From assembly GCA_027618515.1 (NCBI GenBank), contig JAQCEV010000014.1:1-41069 (forward strand): DNA of 41,069 nucleotides, in the 5' to 3' direction. The notes beneath the pieces are model-generated. The model searched no databases, had not been told where the DNA came from, and saw only the letters and a list, made by a program, of their open reading frames with translations. The translations under genes and the position numbers were made by a program. Position 1 is the stretch's first letter, and each line of letters opens with the position of its first letter. The DNA comes from Chloroflexota bacterium (GTDB taxonomy: Bacteria; Chloroflexota; Dehalococcoidia; Lucifugimonadales; Australimonadaceae). This document shows, in pieces, positions 39,229 to 41,069 of this stretch.

Positions 39229-41069
39229 GCGGCGAGGTGCTTTACCGCAAATGGCGGCCCCCACGCTTCGCCGACATCGTCGGCCAAGGGCCCATCACGC
39301 AAACCCTCGCCCAGGCCATCGCCACCGGGCGTACCGCGCACGCGTACCTCCTCTGTGGCCCCCGAGGCACTGGCAAGACATCCACCGCCCGCGTACTAGC
39401 GAAGGCACTCAACTGCACCATGCGTCCGCCTGGGTTCGGTGACCCGTGCGGAAATTGCGACGCCTGCCTCGCGATCGAGCGGGGCAATTACGTTGACCTC
39501 ATCGAGATCGACGCCGCCAGCAACCGTGGGATCGACGAGATGCGCGACCTCCGAGAGAAGGTTCGCTTCCTGCCCACGCAGGGCAAGTACAAGGTCTACA
39601 TCATCGACGAGGCCCACGCGCTCACCAACGACGCGTTCAACGCCTTCCTCAAGACCCTGGAAGAGCCGCCGCCCCACAGCGTGTTCGTCCTGGCAACGAC
39701 CGAGCCCCACCGGCTGCCGGCCACCATCATCTCGCGTTGCCAGAGGTATGACTTCCGTCGTATCTCCCCGGCTGACGTGGTTGAGCGACTATCCGAGATC
39801 GCGACCTCAGAGGGAGTCGACGTCTCGCCAGAGGTACTGCGCACGGTATCCCGTGCTGCGGGCGGTAGCCTTCGCGATGCCACCAACATGCTCGATCAGC
39901 TCATTACGTCGTTCGGCGCCAAAGTGGGCATCGAGCAAGTACGTGAACTGCTCGGCATCGGTGGCGAGGAGCGCGCCGTCGCTCTGGTTAAGCACCTCCT
40001 AACCAACAACACGACCGCAGCGCTGGAGTTGATCAACACCGTCGCGTCTGAGGGTCAAGACATCCGACCGCTCCACCGTATGACCGTCGATTTCCTGCGT
40101 GCCGCCTTGCTGATGAAATCCGGGGTCAAAGACTCGCTGGAACTCTCTAAAGAGGCGTACACCGAATTGTCGTTCGCCGCAACGAACACCACCATGGAGC
40201 ACCTGCTACGAGCGCTGCGCCTGTTCGGTCAGGTGTCACTGAAGTTCGACCAGCCGTCGCCATTGCCCTTGGAGCTTGCGACCGTTGAGTTGAGCCTCGA
40301 CCCACAACCGATAATCGTCGCGCAAGCGGCCCCGATGGCCCCCGCGCAAGCCGCACCAGCGCCCACGCAACAGCAGGCGCCACAACGGCCGCCAGCGCAG
40401 CAACCGGCGTACGCACCGCAGCAACAACGACCTCAACAGGCCCCGGCTCAACAGCCACCGCAGCAGCGGCCGCAGGGACAACCCCCGCAGCAAGCACCAG
40501 CGCAAGGCCAACGCCCTCCGCAGGCGCCCCCACCCGCACGTTCCGCCGAGCCTCCGGCGCCCATCGACCCCAACGCCCCGGTCGAGGAACGCCTCATCGC
40601 CGCATGGCCGTTGATCCTTCGAGCCCTGAGTCGCGTACCACGCCGCCGATTCGACGTGGCAGCGTTGCTCCGCAGCTCCACGAAACGACAGATCATCGGC
40701 AGCGAGTTGCTCGTGCGCTTCACGCACACCTCCAACAGCGAACGTCTCCAAGACGAGCTGGAGGACCCAAGGTGCCGACTTGAGGTTGAGCGCATCCTCG
40801 AACAGGCGCTGGGCGCGAATTACACCCTCAAGGTCGAGACTGACACCAATCGCACCACGGCCAACCTCAACGCCGACCAGCCAGGTCACCTCGTCCGTGC
40901 TGCCATGAGCCTCGGTGGCCAGGTCATCCAGAACGCACAGCAGCAGCCTGAAGCGCCAGCACCTGTCGCCCAAGCCGTGGAGCCGATCGCCGATCCAACA
41001 CCAGTCGCGCCTGCTCCCGAAGCTCCAGTCGCGCCGGTCATCGACGAAACGCCGATCGAGCCACCGCCC
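39225..41069 (+). CDS. dnaX: DNA polymerase III gamma/tau subunit, 3' end outside window
   Basis: Clamp-loader ATPase open to the right edge, so at least 615 codons are present and the stop is outside. The start is ATG 39225, overlapping the ybeY stop. The Walker A is GPRGTGKTS (Gly45 to Lys51), the zinc Cys group is in NC and CGNCDAC, and Walker B is YIIDEAHAL. ISRCQR carries the Arg finger. After the collar domain comes a long Pro/Gln/Ala linker (about 365-445), then a folded region and a second Pro/Ala tail. I see no A-rich slippery site of the E. coli type, so a frameshifted gamma form is not supported. Confidence 0.95.
   Translation, partial: MSGEVLYRKWRPPRFADIVGQGPITQTLAQAIATGRTAHAYLLCGPRGTGKTSTARVLAKALNCTMRPPGFGDPCGNCDACLAIERGNYVDLIEIDAASNRGIDEMRDLREKVRFLPTQGKYKVYIIDEAHALTNDAFNAFLKTLEEPPPHSVFVLATTEPHRLPATIISRCQRYDFRRISPADVVERLSEIATSEGVDVSPEVLRTVSRAAGGSLRDATNMLDQLITSFGAKVGIEQVRELLGIGGEERAVALVKHLLTNNTTAALELINTVASEGQDIRPLHRMTVDFLRAALLMKSGVKDSLELSKEAYTELSFAATNTTMEHLLRALRLFGQVSLKFDQPSPLPLELATVELSLDPQPIIVAQAAPMAPAQAAPAPTQQQAPQRPPAQQPAYAPQQQRPQQAPAQQPPQQRPQGQPPQQAPAQGQRPPQAPPPARSAEPPAPIDPNAPVEERLIAAWPLILRALSRVPRRRFDVAALLRSSTKRQIIGSELLVRFTHTSNSERLQDELEDPRCRLEVERILEQALGANYTLKVETDTNRTTANLNADQPGHLVRAAMSLGGQVIQNAQQQPEAPAPVAQAVEPIADPTPVAPAPEAPVAPVIDETPIEPPP

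Overview
The window reads as a high-GC, gene-dense bacterial chromosome segment. It mixes housekeeping genes (ricT, holB, lysA, prfA-prmC, hisS, relA/spoT, rpsT, lexA, htpX, plsY, ybeY, dnaX) with families that are abundant in Chloroflexota of the Dehalococcoidia/SAR202 type: amidohydrolase_2 enzymes, ThDP enzymes, SDRs, DinB proteins, CocE hydrolases and Thr/Pro-linker lipoproteins. The Gram-positive-type SOS box before lexA, the holB-ricT neighbourhood and a predicted leaderless relA fit that group. The taxonomic placement is inference; no rRNA or other marker is present.

Layout. 1-5 kb: an HNH endonuclease that appears to start at CTG, convergent with lysA-holB-ricT on the minus strand, then an MBL-fold hydrolase. 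5-15 kb: a Lon-family protease, a CocE-type hydrolase, prfA-prmC, a lipoprotein with a degenerate HtrA-like domain, hisS and an amidohydrolase. 15-22.6 kb: relA/spoT, rpsT with a strong terminator, lexA with its SOS box, a GNAT enzyme, a small duplicated desulforedoxin-like protein, an aminotransferase, and htpX with a PspAB-like partner.

22.6-29.4 kb is a copper-handling island: csoR with a recognisable operator and promoter, copA, a YHS/His-rich/YHS protein, and a second Cu-ATPase. The second ATPase has the order membrane anchor-cupredoxin-HMA-P1B ATPase-YHS, but it is broken by an in-frame stop and a frameshift and has an altered hinge motif.

29.5-30.6 kb carries plsY and an SRPBCC protein. 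30.6-38.5 kb is a run of eight minus-strand genes with gaps of 0-58 nt: two DinB proteins, two SDRs, an amidohydrolase, a ThDP enzyme, a radical SAM enzyme of the MJ0619/COG1964 type (the family containing archaeal tetraether synthase), and a methyltransferase whose start overlaps the radical SAM stop. This run is the best candidate for an undescribed pathway. The window closes with ybeY and dnaX on the plus strand; dnaX runs off the right edge.

No tRNA, rRNA, CRISPR array, insertion sequence or prophage was seen. No stretch longer than 300 bases lacks a gene.
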